64,000 nt of DNA from Pseudomonas sp. B33.4 (GCF_034555375.1 NZ_CP140706.1:921001-985000); one strand, 5' to 3'. Counted from the stretch's first letter, positions 46,278-55,528 are shown. Program-made: numbers and translations. The notes: generated by a model not told the origin, from the letters alone.

Positions 46278-46994
46278 TCACTGCATCAACACTTCAATCG
46301 AGCCATCAGCCGTCATGCTGACCTGGCTGGTGCCCGCTTCAACTTCCGGCGTCACCGGCGCTGAATCCATGGCCGCCGCTTTCATCATCATCGGTGCGCG
46401 CAGGTACGGTTGTGGATAGCCGTTGCTGTTGAGGTTCAGGTTGACGATTTTGTAACCCTTGCCGCCCAGTGCGTCGGTGGCCAGTTGCGCGCGGGCCTTG
46501 AAGGCGGTCACGGCTTCTTTGAGCAACTGGTCTTCACTGGATTTGCGGGTCGGGTCGGCGATGGCGAAGTCCATGCCGCCCATTTTCAGGTCGCCCAACA
46601 GTTCGCCGGTGAGTTTGGACAGGGCGGCGAAGTCGGCGCTTTCCAGGCGCAGTTCGGCGCGTTCGCGCCAGCCGGTGATCTTCTGGCCTTTGGTGTCGTA
46701 GATCGGGTAGCTGTTGCGGCTGCCCTGACGCAGGGTGATGTCTTTGACTTGCTTGGCCTGGGCCAGTGCCTTGTTCATGGTGGTGCTGACGTCGGCGGCA
46801 AGTTTGGCCGGGTCGGTGTTTTGCTCTTCGGTGTAGAGGGTCACGATCATCAGGTCGCGGGCGACTTCCGTGCTGACTTCGGCGCGCAGGGAAATCTGGT
46901 TGTAGTGCAGCTCATCGGCGGCCAGGGCCGGAAGGCTGGCGACGCTGCCGACGGTCAGGGCGAGAAGGGCGGCGCTGCGGCGAAATGTGTGCAT
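46278..46994 (-). CDS. SIMPL-domain (DUF541) periplasmic protein
   Basis: A 238-residue exported protein. The signal peptide ends at about LPALAAD (residue 26). The mature part matches the SIMPL/DUF541 family (NQISLRAEVSTEVARDLMIV, GWRERAELRLES, YLRAPMMMKAAA). Family members affect outer-surface or oxidative-stress traits in other bacteria, but the biochemical role is unknown. AAGGAG precedes the ATG at 46994. It is divergent from roxS, as I recall for PA4495 in P. aeruginosa. Confidence 0.88.
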   Translation of the reverse strand: MHTFRRSAALLALTVGSVASLPALAADELHYNQISLRAEVSTEVARDLMIVTLYTEEQNTDPAKLAADVSTTMNKALAQAKQVKDITLRQGSRNSYPIYDTKGQKITGWRERAELRLESADFAALSKLTGELLGDLKMGGMDFAIADPTRKSSEDQLLKEAVTAFKARAQLATDALGGKGYKIVNLNLNSNGYPQPYLRAPMMMKAAAMDSAPVTPEVEAGTSQVSMTADGSIEVLMQ

Positions 46995-47232
46995 GAAAGC
47001 TCCTTGATGAGGGCGCAGGTGATGGTTCGAGGGCCTGCGTGAAACCATCAGACTCTATAAAGCAGCTTCAAGTTGCAAGCGTCGAGCTGCAAGCTAAAAG
47101 CTTTTACTTATAGCTTGCAGCTCGAAACTTGCAGCTTTGCGCAGTGTGGTCGTTTGCCGCACTTTCGCCTCTGAAGGGCGCGGCTTGGTTATACTCCGTG
47201 CGATCCGCCTGGAGCGCTCATCAGGAGAGCTC

Positions 47233-48495
47233 ATGCTCGCCCCCGTACAACTGACTTCCGCCACTCGCCAGAACCTCTGGCGACTGACTTTCATCCGCAC
47301 TCTGGTGCTTGCCGCGCAGGCCGGCTCAGTTGGCCTGGCCTACTGGCTGCAATTGTTGCCATTGCCGTGGGTGCAACTGGCGATGACCCTCGGCTGCTCG
47401 ACGCTGCTCTGCGTGTTCACCGCGGTGCGTTTGCGTACCTCGTGGCCAGTGACCGAACTCGAATATGCCCTGCAACTGGCCTGCGATCTGGTTATCCACA
47501 GTGCGCTGCTGTATTTCTCCGGCGGCTCGACCAATCCGTTTGTTTCCTATTATCTGGTGCCGCTGACCATCGCTGCGGTGACGTTGCCATGGCGCTATTC
47601 GGTGATTCTCTCCGGCATCGCGCTGGCGCTGTACACGGTGATGCTGACGCGCTTCTATCCTCTGGAAACATTGCCGGTAGCCCGTGAGAACCTGCAGATC
47701 TACGGCATGTGGCTGAGCTTCGCGCTCGCAGCGGCGGTGATCACCTTCTTCGCGGCACGCATGGCTGAAGAGTTGCGCCGCCAGGAAGAATTACGCGCGA
47801 TCCGTCGCGAAGAAGGCCTGCGTGACCAGCAATTGCTGGCCGTCGCCACCCAGGCCGCTGGTGCTGCTCATGAACTCGGCACCCCGCTGGCGACCATGAG
47901 CGTGTTGCTCAAGGAGATGCAGCAGGATCATCCCGACCCGATGCTGCAGGACGATCTGAAGGTGCTGCAGGACCAGGTCAAACTCTGTAAAGAAACCTTG
48001 CAGCAACTGGTTCGCGCCGCCGAGGCCAACCGACGTCTGGCCATCGATATGCAGGATGTCACCGACTGGCTCGACGAAGCGTTGAACCGTTGGCACTTGA
48101 TGCGTCCGGAGGCCAGTTACCGTTTCCACCGTCTCGGCCAAGGCACGGTGCCGCGCATGGCGCCGCCGCCGGACCTGACTCAGGCGTTGCTCAATCTGCT
48201 CAACAACGCCGCCGATGCCTGCCCGGAAAACCTCCAGGTCACGCTCGACTGGGATGCGGAAAACCTGACCATCAGTATTCGTGACCACGGCGCCGGTGTG
48301 CCGCTGGCTATCGCCGAGCAGATCGGCAAACCGTTTTTTACCACCAAGGGCAAAGGTTTCGGCCTGGGCCTGTTTTTGAGCAAGGCCAGCGTGACACGCG
48401 CCGGCGGCTCAGTGAAACTCTATAGTCATGAGGAAGGCGGCACGCTCACCGAGCTGCGCCTGCCTCACGGCGCCCGAGGAGACCAACATGAGTGA
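47233..48495 (+). CDS. roxS: Redox sensor histidine kinase RoxS (RegB/PrrB family)
   Basis: A 420-residue inner-membrane kinase with about six membrane segments in residues 20-185. The quinone-binding heptapeptide GGSTNPF of the RegB family is present, followed by VSYYLVPLTIAA. The H-box is AAGAAHELGTPLATM (H213). ATPase boxes are LLNNAADA, DHGAGVP and GKGFGLGLFLSKA. It should sense the respiratory redox state and control terminal oxidases with RoxR. The ATG at 47233 follows AGGAGAGC. It overlaps roxR by 8 bp. Confidence 0.94.
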   Translation: MLAPVQLTSATRQNLWRLTFIRTLVLAAQAGSVGLAYWLQLLPLPWVQLAMTLGCSTLLCVFTAVRLRTSWPVTELEYALQLACDLVIHSALLYFSGGSTNPFVSYYLVPLTIAAVTLPWRYSVILSGIALALYTVMLTRFYPLETLPVARENLQIYGMWLSFALAAAVITFFAARMAEELRRQEELRAIRREEGLRDQQLLAVATQAAGAAHELGTPLATMSVLLKEMQQDHPDPMLQDDLKVLQDQVKLCKETLQQLVRAAEANRRLAIDMQDVTDWLDEALNRWHLMRPEASYRFHRLGQGTVPRMAPPPDLTQALLNLLNNAADACPENLQVTLDWDAENLTISIRDHGAGVPLAIAEQIGKPFFTTKGKGFGLGLFLSKASVTRAGGSVKLYSHEEGGTLTELRLPHGARGDQHE

Positions 48496-49048
48496 CGAAA
48501 TCCAAGTCGAAGGCGAAGAACTGCCGCATTTGCTGCTGGTCGACGACGACGCAACGTTTACCCGAGTGATGGCCCGCGCCATGGCTCGCCGTGGCTTTCG
48601 CGTCAGCACCGCCGGTTCCGCCGAAGAAGGCCTGACCATCGCCCAGGCCGATCTGCCTGACTACGCTGCGCTCGACCTGAAAATGGACGGCGACTCCGGT
48701 CTGGTGCTGCTGCCCAAACTGCTGGAGCTGGACCCGGAAATGCGCGTGGTGATCCTCACCGGTTATTCGAGCATTGCCACCGCCGTCGAGGCGATCAAGC
48801 GCGGCGCCTGCAACTACCTGTGCAAGCCGGCCGACGCCGACGACGTATTGGCGGCGCTGCTGTCCGAGCACGCCGACCTCGACAGTCTGGTGCCGGAAAA
48901 CCCGATGTCGGTCGACCGCCTGCAGTGGGAGCACATTCAGCGTGTGCTCACCGAGCACGAAGGCAACATCTCCGCCACTGCCCGCGCCTTGGGCATGCAT
49001 CGCCGCACCCTGCAGCGCAAACTGCAGAAGCGCCCGGTTCGTCGCTGA
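48488..49048 (+). CDS. roxR: Redox response regulator RoxR (RegA/PrrA family)
   Basis: A 186-residue response regulator. The receiver domain has acidic D19-D21, the phosphorylated aspartate D63 in ALDLKMDG (same position as in RegA), ILTGYSSIATA and the lysine in YLCKPAD. A short proline-containing linker leads to a Fis-type helix-turn-helix (GNISATARALGMHRRTLQRK). It regulates respiratory genes when phosphorylated by RoxS. GAGGAG lies before the ATG, and it overlaps roxS, so the pair is co-translated. Confidence 0.95.
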   Translation: MSDEIQVEGEELPHLLLVDDDATFTRVMARAMARRGFRVSTAGSAEEGLTIAQADLPDYAALDLKMDGDSGLVLLPKLLELDPEMRVVILTGYSSIATAVEAIKRGACNYLCKPADADDVLAALLSEHADLDSLVPENPMSVDRLQWEHIQRVLTEHEGNISATARALGMHRRTLQRKLQKRPVRR

Positions 49049-49087
49049 ACCTGCGCTGAACGACTATCGCCAGCCCTCGCGATAAAA

Positions 49088-49121
49088 CGCACCGATCTAC
49101 TATGATCGGTGCGTGTCTGTT
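49088..49121 (+). terminator. Terminator of roxSR
   Basis: Perfect ten-base-pair stem CGCACCGATC/GATCGGTGCG with a six-base loop, followed by a T-rich tail (TGTCTGTTCTTTT). Confidence 0.78.
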
Positions 49122-49144
49122 CTTTTCTATATCGAGCCTTATCC

Positions 49145-50872
49145 ATGAATCAGAACGCTGAATATTCCGCGGTCAACGATGCTGTGCGCGGGCAGTTTTT
49201 TCGCAAGGTGTGGGCGATCATCACGCCGTATTGGCGCAGTGAAGAGAAGGGCAAGGCCTGGACGCTGCTGATTGCGGTGATCGCGCTCTCGCTGCTGAGC
49301 GTGGGCATCTCGGTGTGGTTCAACACCTGGTACAAGGATTTCTACAACGCGCTGCAAAAGAAGGACGAAGCGGCGTTCTGGCGCTTGATTCTGTATTTTT
49401 GCGGCATTGCGGCCGTGGCGATTATCGGTGCCGTGTACAGGCTGTATCTGACCCAGATGCTGACAATTCGCTGGCGGGCGTGGCTCACTGAAAAGCATTT
49501 CTCGCGTTGGCTTGCCGACAAGAATTATTACCAGTTGGAGCAGGGCGGTTATACCGATAACCCGGACCAGCGGATTTCCGAAGACCTTAACAAGTTCACC
49601 GCCACCACCTTGAGCCTGGGTATTGGTTTGCTGAGCAATGTCGTCAGTCTGGTGTCTTTTTCGATCATCCTCTGGGGCGTATCGGGCAGCATCGAAGTGT
49701 TCGGGGTTACGATTCCCGGCTACATGTTCTGGTGTGTGCTGATTTATGCAGCGGTAGGTAGTTGGCTGACGCATTTGATCGGTCGGCGCCTGATTGGCCT
49801 GAACAACAGACAACAACGATTCGAAGCTGACCTGCGTTTCTCCATGGTGCGAATTCGTGAGAATGCCGAGAGCATCGCGTTGTACAACGGCGAGCCGAAC
49901 GAGAACCGCCGACTGAGCAACCGTTTCGGTCTGGTCTGGCACAACTTCTGGGACATCATGAAAGTGTCCAAGCGACTGACTTTCTTTACAGCCGGCTACA
50001 GCCAGGCAGCCGTGATTTTCCCGTTTATCGTTGCGGCACCGCGTTACTTCACCGGCAAGATCGAACTCGGTGAACTGATGCAGATCAGCTCCGCATTCGG
50101 CAACGTTCAGGAGAGTTTCAGTTGGTTCATCAGCGCCTATCAAGAGCTGGCCTCGTGGCGCGCCACCTGTGATCGTCTGCTGAGTTTCCGCCAGGCCATG
50201 ACCGACAACGAAGAGCGCACCCCGGCCATTGACGTGCAGAATCAGGGCAACGAGCTGAAGGTGCACAACCTGGGGCTGGATCTGGCCGATGGCCGTCATC
50301 TGCTGACCAGCGCAGACATGACTGTTGAACCGGGTGAGCGGGTGATGCTCAGCGGGCGTTCTGGCAGTGGCAAGTCAACCTTGCTGCGGGCGATGGGACA
50401 TTTGTGGCCTGCGGGGCACGGTAACATCCGCTTGCCGGCGGCGCGGTATCTGTTCCTGCCGCAAAAGCCGTATCTGCCGATCGGCACGCTGCGCGAGGCG
50501 TTGAGTTATCCACAAGCGGGCGACACCTACGCGCCGGAACGTTATGCACAAGTGCTGGAAACCTGCCGCTTGCCGCATCTGGTCGCGCGGCTGGACGAAG
50601 CCAATCACTGGCAGCGCATGCTCTCGCCGGGCGAACAGCAGCGTTTGGCTTTCGCCCGCGCCATGCTCTATGCACCGCAATGGCTGTACATGGATGAAGC
50701 GACTTCGGCGATGGATGAGGAAGACGAAGCGACGCTGTATCAGGCGCTGATTGACCAGTTGCCGGGGCTGAGCATTGTCAGTGTCGGCCATCGCAGCAGC
50801 TTGAAACGTTTCCATCCACGGCACGTGCGGATCGACAGCGGGCATCTGGTTGAACAGACCGTAACTGCCTGA
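49145..50872 (+). CDS. ABC transporter, fused SbmA/BacA-like permease and ATPase (YddA type)
   Basis: A 575-residue half-transporter of the ABCD/YddA group. An SbmA/BacA-like membrane domain with about six segments (residues 1-340, including WFNTWYKDFYNALQKKD and RWRAWLTEKHFSRWL) is fused to an ATPase domain with Walker A SGRSGSGKST, signature LSPGEQQRL and Walker B WLYMDEATSAMDEED. SbmA relatives import peptides; fused YddA members have uncertain substrates. The ATG at 49145 is the family start. It is likely transcribed on its own after the roxSR terminator. Confidence 0.9.
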   Translation: MNQNAEYSAVNDAVRGQFFRKVWAIITPYWRSEEKGKAWTLLIAVIALSLLSVGISVWFNTWYKDFYNALQKKDEAAFWRLILYFCGIAAVAIIGAVYRLYLTQMLTIRWRAWLTEKHFSRWLADKNYYQLEQGGYTDNPDQRISEDLNKFTATTLSLGIGLLSNVVSLVSFSIILWGVSGSIEVFGVTIPGYMFWCVLIYAAVGSWLTHLIGRRLIGLNNRQQRFEADLRFSMVRIRENAESIALYNGEPNENRRLSNRFGLVWHNFWDIMKVSKRLTFFTAGYSQAAVIFPFIVAAPRYFTGKIELGELMQISSAFGNVQESFSWFISAYQELASWRATCDRLLSFRQAMTDNEERTPAIDVQNQGNELKVHNLGLDLADGRHLLTSADMTVEPGERVMLSGRSGSGKSTLLRAMGHLWPAGHGNIRLPAARYLFLPQKPYLPIGTLREALSYPQAGDTYAPERYAQVLETCRLPHLVARLDEANHWQRMLSPGEQQRLAFARAMLYAPQWLYMDEATSAMDEEDEATLYQALIDQLPGLSIVSVGHRSSLKRFHPRHVRIDSGHLVEQTVTA

Positions 50873-50886
50873 TCAATACACATCCC

Positions 50887-50918
50887 ATGTGGGAGCTGGC
50901 AAGCCAGCTCCCACAGGT
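50887..50918. repeat. Solo REP palindrome / possible terminator
   Basis: GTGGGAGCTGG/CCAGCTCCCAC with a four-base loop, followed by a short T-rich stretch. It is a single hairpin rather than an inverted pair, and may also end the ABC-transporter transcript. Confidence 0.65.
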
Positions 50919-50935
50919 TTTGTATGGAAATGGAA

Positions 50936-50949
50936 AGTGATCGTACAAC
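50936..50949. promoter_or_regulatory. Half-operator resembling the kdgD operator
   Basis: GTGATCGTACAAC matches GTCATCGTACAAC, the reverse complement of part of the inverted repeat at 52928-52951, at 12 of 13 positions. It lies about 55 bp before the GntR gene start, which would fit autoregulation. Confidence 0.45.
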
Positions 50950-51001
50950 CGGCTTGAGCTATCATGCCTCCAAGCCGAATTTTCGAGACAAGATGCACAC
51001 C

Positions 51002-51748
51002 ATGGAAAACCTGATCGACACCCCGCGTCTCCCACGCAAGCGCCGCAGTCTGGCCCAGGAACTGGTGACAGTGCTGAGCGAGCAGATCCGCGATGGCCTG
51101 CTCAAGCGCGGTGACAAATTGCCTACCGAGTCGGCGATCATGGAAGCCCATGGCGTTAGCCGCACTGTGGTGCGCGAGGCGATTTCGCGTTTGCAGGCTG
51201 CAGGGCAAGTGGAAACCCGCCACGGCATCGGCACCTTTGTGCTCGACACGCCGAGCCCGAGTGGTTTCCGCATCGACCCGGCCACTGTGGTCACCCTGCG
51301 TGATGTGCTGGCCATTCTCGAATTGCGCATCAGCCTCGAAGTGGAGTCTGCCGGCCTTGCCGCGCAACGTCGCAGTGCCGAGCAACTGGCAACCATGCGC
51401 GCCGCCCTCGATGCACTCAACGAAAGCGCCGCCCACGCCAGTGATGCTGTCGCTTCGGACTTTGCTTTCCACCTGGAAATCGCCCTGTCCACCGGCAACC
51501 GCTACTTCACCGACATCATGACCCACCTGGGCACCAGCATCATTCCGCGTACGCGGCTGAATTCGGCGCGACTGGCCCACGATGATCAACAGCACTACAT
51601 GAGCCGCCTGAGCCGCGAACACGAAGAAATCTACGACGCGATTGCCCGTCAGGACTCCGATGCAGCGCGCGCCGCGATGCGGCTGCACCTGACCAACAGC
51701 CGCGAAAGACTGCGCCAGGCCCATGAAGAGGCGCAGGCGCAGGGTTAG
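51002..51748 (+). CDS. FadR-type (FCD) GntR-family regulator
   Basis: A 248-residue regulator. The winged helix is at about residues 14-80 (LAQELVTVLSEQIRDGLL, GVSRTVVREAISRLQAAG, TRHGIGTFV). The FCD ligand-binding domain is at about 100-240, with metal-type residues in DFAFHLEIALSTGN and HEEIYDAI. It is near the galactarate/glucarate genes, and a shared motif occurs in both promoters, so it is probably their repressor; GguR in other proteobacteria is a comparable FCD regulator of sugar-acid genes. The ATG at 51002 is preferred by family length; 50993 is possible. Confidence 0.88.
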   Translation: MENLIDTPRLPRKRRSLAQELVTVLSEQIRDGLLKRGDKLPTESAIMEAHGVSRTVVREAISRLQAAGQVETRHGIGTFVLDTPSPSGFRIDPATVVTLRDVLAILELRISLEVESAGLAAQRRSAEQLATMRAALDALNESAAHASDAVASDFAFHLEIALSTGNRYFTDIMTHLGTSIIPRTRLNSARLAHDDQQHYMSRLSREHEEIYDAIARQDSDAARAAMRLHLTNSRERLRQAHEEAQAQG

Positions 51749-51754
51749 TATTTA

Positions 51755-52117
51755 TTAGAGTTTGAGGTAAACCCGCAGCTCCGGAGACTCAGCCGTATTA
51801 CCTGACGAGGTCTGCACGCTATAACTCAATTTAGCGGTGGCACTTGGTACGAGCTTTTCTGCAAATATCTTTTTCGGGATCTCGAATACAAATGGAGCAT
51901 CGGCGGGTGACCCTACGGCAAGTTCCCGGCTGTATTCATTCCCTGTGGAAGTACTGACCTTGAATGTGATCTTGTCTCCCTTGCTAACATTTGGATATGA
52001 CTGGACTTCGCCGTGGGCAGGATCAACCAGATTGTGAACGTAAAGTGTGAACTCTCCATTGTGCTCGATGGCTTCGCGGAGGCGGGGGGTAGCGAGTGCT
52101 TTCACTTGAACATTCAT
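51755..52117 (-). CDS. Small beta-sandwich-like protein, paralogue 1
   Basis: A 120-residue protein with no signal peptide, predicted mainly beta. Its last 45 residues (FEIPKKIFAEKL, AKLSYSVQT, PELRVYLKL) align with the end of the neighbouring gene at 52325-52711 (LQIPKEALRPYL, VELRYKFSD, RVLRLQIEA). The pattern resembles single Ig-like repeats of large Pseudomonas surface proteins, as a stand-alone domain. AAGGAAT precedes the ATG at 52117. It opposes the sugar-acid genes on both sides. Function unknown. Confidence 0.7.
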   Translation of the reverse strand: MNVQVKALATPRLREAIEHNGEFTLYVHNLVDPAHGEVQSYPNVSKGDKITFKVSTSTGNEYSRELAVGSPADAPFVFEIPKKIFAEKLVPSATAKLSYSVQTSSGNTAESPELRVYLKL

Positions 52118-52324
52118 GATCGAAATTCCTTTTATAACCAATCAAACCTTTGCAATCGCGTAGTGATGACACACTACGATCGGAGTCGGTTTGTTATCTC
52201 CTGACGTCATTAGCTCAGGAGTACCCATTCTTAAGCACCTGTAAGAAATACTAGTCTCGACGAACGGTCATCATGCGAAGTGCTCACGCCAGGGGCGGTG
52301 AACGGGTCAAGCGAAAATTCACGA

Positions 52325-52711
52325 TCAAGCCTCAATCTGCAACCTCAACACCCGCGAAAACGGCTCCATACTCGATTCATCGGAAAACTTGTAGCGCAAT
52401 TCAACCTCTCTGTTCAGGTACGGCCGCAGCGCCTCTTTAGGTATCTGCAACTCGATCCCCGTCAGTTTTTCCATCTCGTCTTCGGCATCGTCCCAGGTGC
52501 CGGTGTCCACTTCCTCACCTGTCCATTCCGGCTCTTCAGGGTCGTCGCCAAGAATCGCGTAGACACTCCAGTTCGCCGGAAAATCGCTCGAATCCGGGAC
52601 CTGTACGATCAATACATCGGGAACCACGGATAGCTGCAGGGTGAGGGTGTCAGAGGCAGAGGCAGAAGAGGCCATTTGCGCGAGAGTCGGCGCAGCATAA
52701 TTCACAAACAT
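52325..52711 (-). CDS. Small beta-sandwich-like protein, paralogue 2
   Basis: A 128-residue protein, acidic in the middle (GDDPEEPEWTGEEVDTGTWDD), without a clear signal peptide. The C-terminal half shares the IPK...L...LxYxxS...LRLxI pattern with the gene at 51755-52117, so the two are probably ancient duplicates. The composition is less GC-rich than the flanking catabolic genes. Function is unknown; the tryptophan-rich mid-part could be a ligand surface, which is a guess. Confidence 0.7.
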   Translation of the reverse strand: MFVNYAAPTLAQMASSASASDTLTLQLSVVPDVLIVQVPDSSDFPANWSVYAILGDDPEEPEWTGEEVDTGTWDDAEDEMEKLTGIELQIPKEALRPYLNREVELRYKFSDESSMEPFSRVLRLQIEA

Positions 52712-52911
52712 TTCGGTTTCCTTCGAAGGTCCGCCACGATCCTTCGTGGCAGTCGTCGCACCTTACCCGGCGTTTCTCCAGCGTTCAGTAAACGAATCTT
52801 GACCAGACATTTCCGCGCTAAAACCCTTCAATCACGGAGCTTTGCGACGAGTTTTGCCAAGCCTTAAACAATTTTGTCCGACAAAAAACCACCCCCAACG
52901 ATGAAATGCAG

Positions 52912-52939
52912 TTGACGGTTATCTTTTAAGTTGTACGAT
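52912..52939 (+). promoter_or_regulatory. Promoter of the kdgD operon
   Basis: TTGACG (52912-52917), a 16-bp spacer and TACGAT (52934-52939) form a sigma-70-like promoter about 70 bp before kdgD. The -10 box lies inside the inverted repeat at 52928-52951. The rest of the gap from 52712 shows nothing further. Confidence 0.55.
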
Positions 52940-52951
52940 GACCTACAACTT
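52928..52951. promoter_or_regulatory. Inverted-repeat operator overlapping the kdgD -10 box
   Basis: Perfect eight-base arms AAGTTGTA and TACAACTT separated by eight bases. The location over the -10 element fits repression, most likely by the FCD-GntR regulator at 51002. Confidence 0.65.
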
Positions 52952-53007
52952 CAGCGAAGGCTGAATGGTCCACTCACAAAAAACGTTGCTACCAGGGTGT
53001 TCGAATA

Positions 53008-53919
53008 ATGAATCCACAAGAACTGAAGTCCATCCTCTCTGCCGGCCTGCTGTCTTTCCCGGTGACCGATTTCAACGCGCAGGGCGATTTCAACCGCGCG
53101 GGCTACATCAAACGCCTGGAATGGCTGGCCCCGTATGGCGCTTCAGCCTTGTTCGCCGCCGGCGGCACCGGTGAGTTCTTCTCGCTGGCCGCCAGCGAGT
53201 ATTCGGAAATCATCAAGACTGCCGTCGACACGTGCGAAACCAGCGTGCCGATCCTCGCCGGTGTCGGTGGTTCGACCCGTCAGGCCATCGAATACGCTCA
53301 GGAAGCCGAACGTCTGGGCGCCAAAGGTCTGTTGCTGCTGCCGCACTACCTGACCGAAGCGAGCCAGGACGGTGTTGCCGCTCACGTTGAGGCCGTGTGT
53401 AAATCGGTCAACATCGGCGTGGTTGTCTATAACCGCAACGTTTGCCGCTTGACCGCACCGTTGCTGGAACGTCTGGCCGAGCGCTGCCCGAACCTGATCG
53501 GCTATAAGGACGGTCTGGGCGATATCGAGTTGATGGTGTCGATCCGTCGCCGCCTCGGTGATCGCTTCAGCTACCTCGGTGGTTTGCCGACCGCCGAAGT
53601 CTACGCCGCTGCCTACAAGGCGCTGGGCGTGCCGGTTTACTCCTCGGCGGTGTTCAACTTCATCCCGAAAACCGCGATGGACTTCTACCACGCGATCGCC
53701 CGTGAAGATCACGCCACCGTTGGCAAGATCATCGACGACTTCTTCCTGCCGTACCTCGACATCCGCAACCGCAAGGCCGGTTACGCCGTGAGCATCGTCA
53801 AGGCAGGCGCAAAAATCGCCGGCTATGACGCAGGCCCGGTGCGGGCACCGCTGACCGATCTGACTGGCGAAGAGTATGAAATGCTCGCCGCGCTGATCGA
53901 CAAGCAAGGTGCGCAGTAA
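53008..53919 (+). CDS. kdgD: 5-dehydro-4-deoxyglucarate dehydratase
   Basis: A 303-residue DHDPS/NAL-superfamily aldolase-type dehydratase. It converts 5-keto-4-deoxyglucarate to 2,5-dioxopentanoate with loss of water and CO2, the second step from galactarate or glucarate. The Schiff-base lysine is in GYKDGLGD (K167) and the conserved tyrosine in VVYNRN (Y141). The GGTGEFFSL block is as in the family. It is the first gene of the catabolic cluster, under the operator at 52928-52951. Confidence 0.94.
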   Translation: MNPQELKSILSAGLLSFPVTDFNAQGDFNRAGYIKRLEWLAPYGASALFAAGGTGEFFSLAASEYSEIIKTAVDTCETSVPILAGVGGSTRQAIEYAQEAERLGAKGLLLLPHYLTEASQDGVAAHVEAVCKSVNIGVVVYNRNVCRLTAPLLERLAERCPNLIGYKDGLGDIELMVSIRRRLGDRFSYLGGLPTAEVYAAAYKALGVPVYSSAVFNFIPKTAMDFYHAIAREDHATVGKIIDDFFLPYLDIRNRKAGYAVSIVKAGAKIAGYDAGPVRAPLTDLTGEEYEMLAALIDKQGAQ

Positions 53920-53936
53920 CACCCGACAAAAACGCG

Positions 53937-53961
53937 GCCGCTGAGTAATCAGCGGCTTTTT
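53937..53961 (+). terminator. Terminator after kdgD
   Basis: Perfect eight-base stem GCCGCTGA/TCAGCGGC with a GTAA loop and five T. It stands between kdgD and the dehydrogenase gene, so expression of the latter may need read-through or its own promoter. Confidence 0.85.
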
Positions 53962-53994
53962 GCGTAAAGGCTTTTAGTTTTGAGGGCTGCCCCT

Positions 53995-55440
53995 GTGACA
54001 AATGCAAAACGCTACGACAACTACATCAACGGCGAATGGGTTGCCGGTGCCGACTACTCGGCCAACATCAACCCATCCGAACTGAGCGACACCATCGGCG
54101 ACTACGCCAAGGCTGATCTGACTCAGGTTCACGCCGCCATCGACGCCGCCCGTGCGGCATTCCCGGCGTATTCGACTTCGGGCATTCAGGCCCGTCACGA
54201 TTCGCTGGATAAAGTCGGTACGGAAATCCTCGCCCGTCGCGAAGAACTCGGCACCTTGCTGGCCCGGGAAGAGGGCAAGACCCTGCCCGAAGCCATCGGC
54301 GAAGTGACTCGCGCCGGCAACATCTTCAAGTTCTTCGCCGGTGAATGCCTGCGTCTGTCCGGCGACTACGTGCCGTCGGTGCGTCCGGGCGTCAACGTCG
54401 AAGTCACCCGCGAAGCACTGGGTGTGGTCGGTCTGATCACTCCGTGGAATTTCCCGATCGCCATTCCGGCATGGAAAATCGCTCCAGCGCTGGCCTACGG
54501 CAACTGCGTGGTGCTGAAACCCGCCGATCTGGTACCGGGTTGCGCCTGGGCACTGGCAGAAATCATCTCCCGCGCAGGCTTCCCGGCCGGCGTGTTCAAC
54601 CTGGTCATGGGCAGCGGTCGCGTGGTTGGCGATGCACTGGTGCAAAGCCCGAAAGTCGACGGCATCAGCTTCACCGGTTCGGTGGGCGTGGGTCGTCAGA
54701 TTGCGGTCAACTGCGTGTCGCGCCAGGCCAAGGTGCAGCTGGAAATGGGCGGCAAGAACCCGCAGATCATTCTCGACGACGCCGACCTCAAACAAGCGGT
54801 CGAGCTGTCGGTGCAGAGCGCGTTCTACTCCACCGGCCAGCGTTGCACTGCCTCCAGCCGTTTGATCGTCACCACCGGAATTCACGACAAATTCGTTGAG
54901 GCCATGGCCGAGCGCATGAAGTCGATCAAGGTCGGTCACGCGCTGAAGTCCGGCACCGACATCGGTCCAGTGGTTTCTCAGGCGCAGCTGGAACAGGACA
55001 TGAAGTACATCGACATCGGCCAGTCCGAAGGTGCGCGTCTGGTCAGCGGCGGCGGCTTGGTGACCTGCGACACCGAAGGCTACTACCTCGCGCCAACCCT
55101 GTTTGCCGACAGTGAAGCGTCGATGCGCATCAGCCGCGAAGAAATCTTCGGCCCGGTGGCCAACATTGTTCGCGTGGCCGATTACGACGCGGCGCTGGCG
55201 ATGGCCAACGACACCGAGTTCGGTCTGTCGGCGGGTATCGCGACGACTTCGCTGAAGTACGCCAACCACTTCAAGCGGCATTCGCAAGCCGGGATGGTCA
55301 TGGTCAACCTGCCGACGGCTGGCGTGGATTACCACGTTCCGTTTGGTGGGCGTAAAGGTTCATCCTATGGATCACGTGAGCAAGGCCGCTATGCGCAAGA
55401 GTTCTACACGGTCGTGAAGACCAGCTACATCGGTTCCTGA
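53995..55440 (+). CDS. Aldehyde dehydrogenase, 2,5-dioxovalerate (ketoglutarate semialdehyde) type
   Basis: A 481-residue NAD(P)-dependent aldehyde dehydrogenase. By context it oxidises 2,5-dioxopentanoate from KdgD to 2-oxoglutarate. Catalytic residues are N152 (TPWNFP), E250 (LEMGGKN) and C284 (TGQRCTAS). Length is normal. I chose the GTG at 53995, seven bases after GAGGG; a TTG at 53980 is less likely. It lies 75 bp after kdgD, behind a terminator. Confidence 0.93.
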   Translation: MTNAKRYDNYINGEWVAGADYSANINPSELSDTIGDYAKADLTQVHAAIDAARAAFPAYSTSGIQARHDSLDKVGTEILARREELGTLLAREEGKTLPEAIGEVTRAGNIFKFFAGECLRLSGDYVPSVRPGVNVEVTREALGVVGLITPWNFPIAIPAWKIAPALAYGNCVVLKPADLVPGCAWALAEIISRAGFPAGVFNLVMGSGRVVGDALVQSPKVDGISFTGSVGVGRQIAVNCVSRQAKVQLEMGGKNPQIILDDADLKQAVELSVQSAFYSTGQRCTASSRLIVTTGIHDKFVEAMAERMKSIKVGHALKSGTDIGPVVSQAQLEQDMKYIDIGQSEGARLVSGGGLVTCDTEGYYLAPTLFADSEASMRISREEIFGPVANIVRVADYDAALAMANDTEFGLSAGIATTSLKYANHFKRHSQAGMVMVNLPTAGVDYHVPFGGRKGSSYGSREQGRYAQEFYTVVKTSYIGS

Positions 55441-55453
55441 TACACGCAATACC

Positions 55454-55528
55454 CCTGTAGGAGCTGCCGAAGGCTGCGATCTTTAAGATCAAGATCAAGA
55501 GATCGCAGCCTTCGGCAGCTCCTACAGG
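55454..55528. repeat. REP-type inverted pair (CTGCGATC class)
   Basis: CCTGTAGGAGCTGCCGAAGG and its complement surround a GATC-rich centre. It splits the catabolic cluster between the dehydrogenase and the permease gene. Confidence 0.85.
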
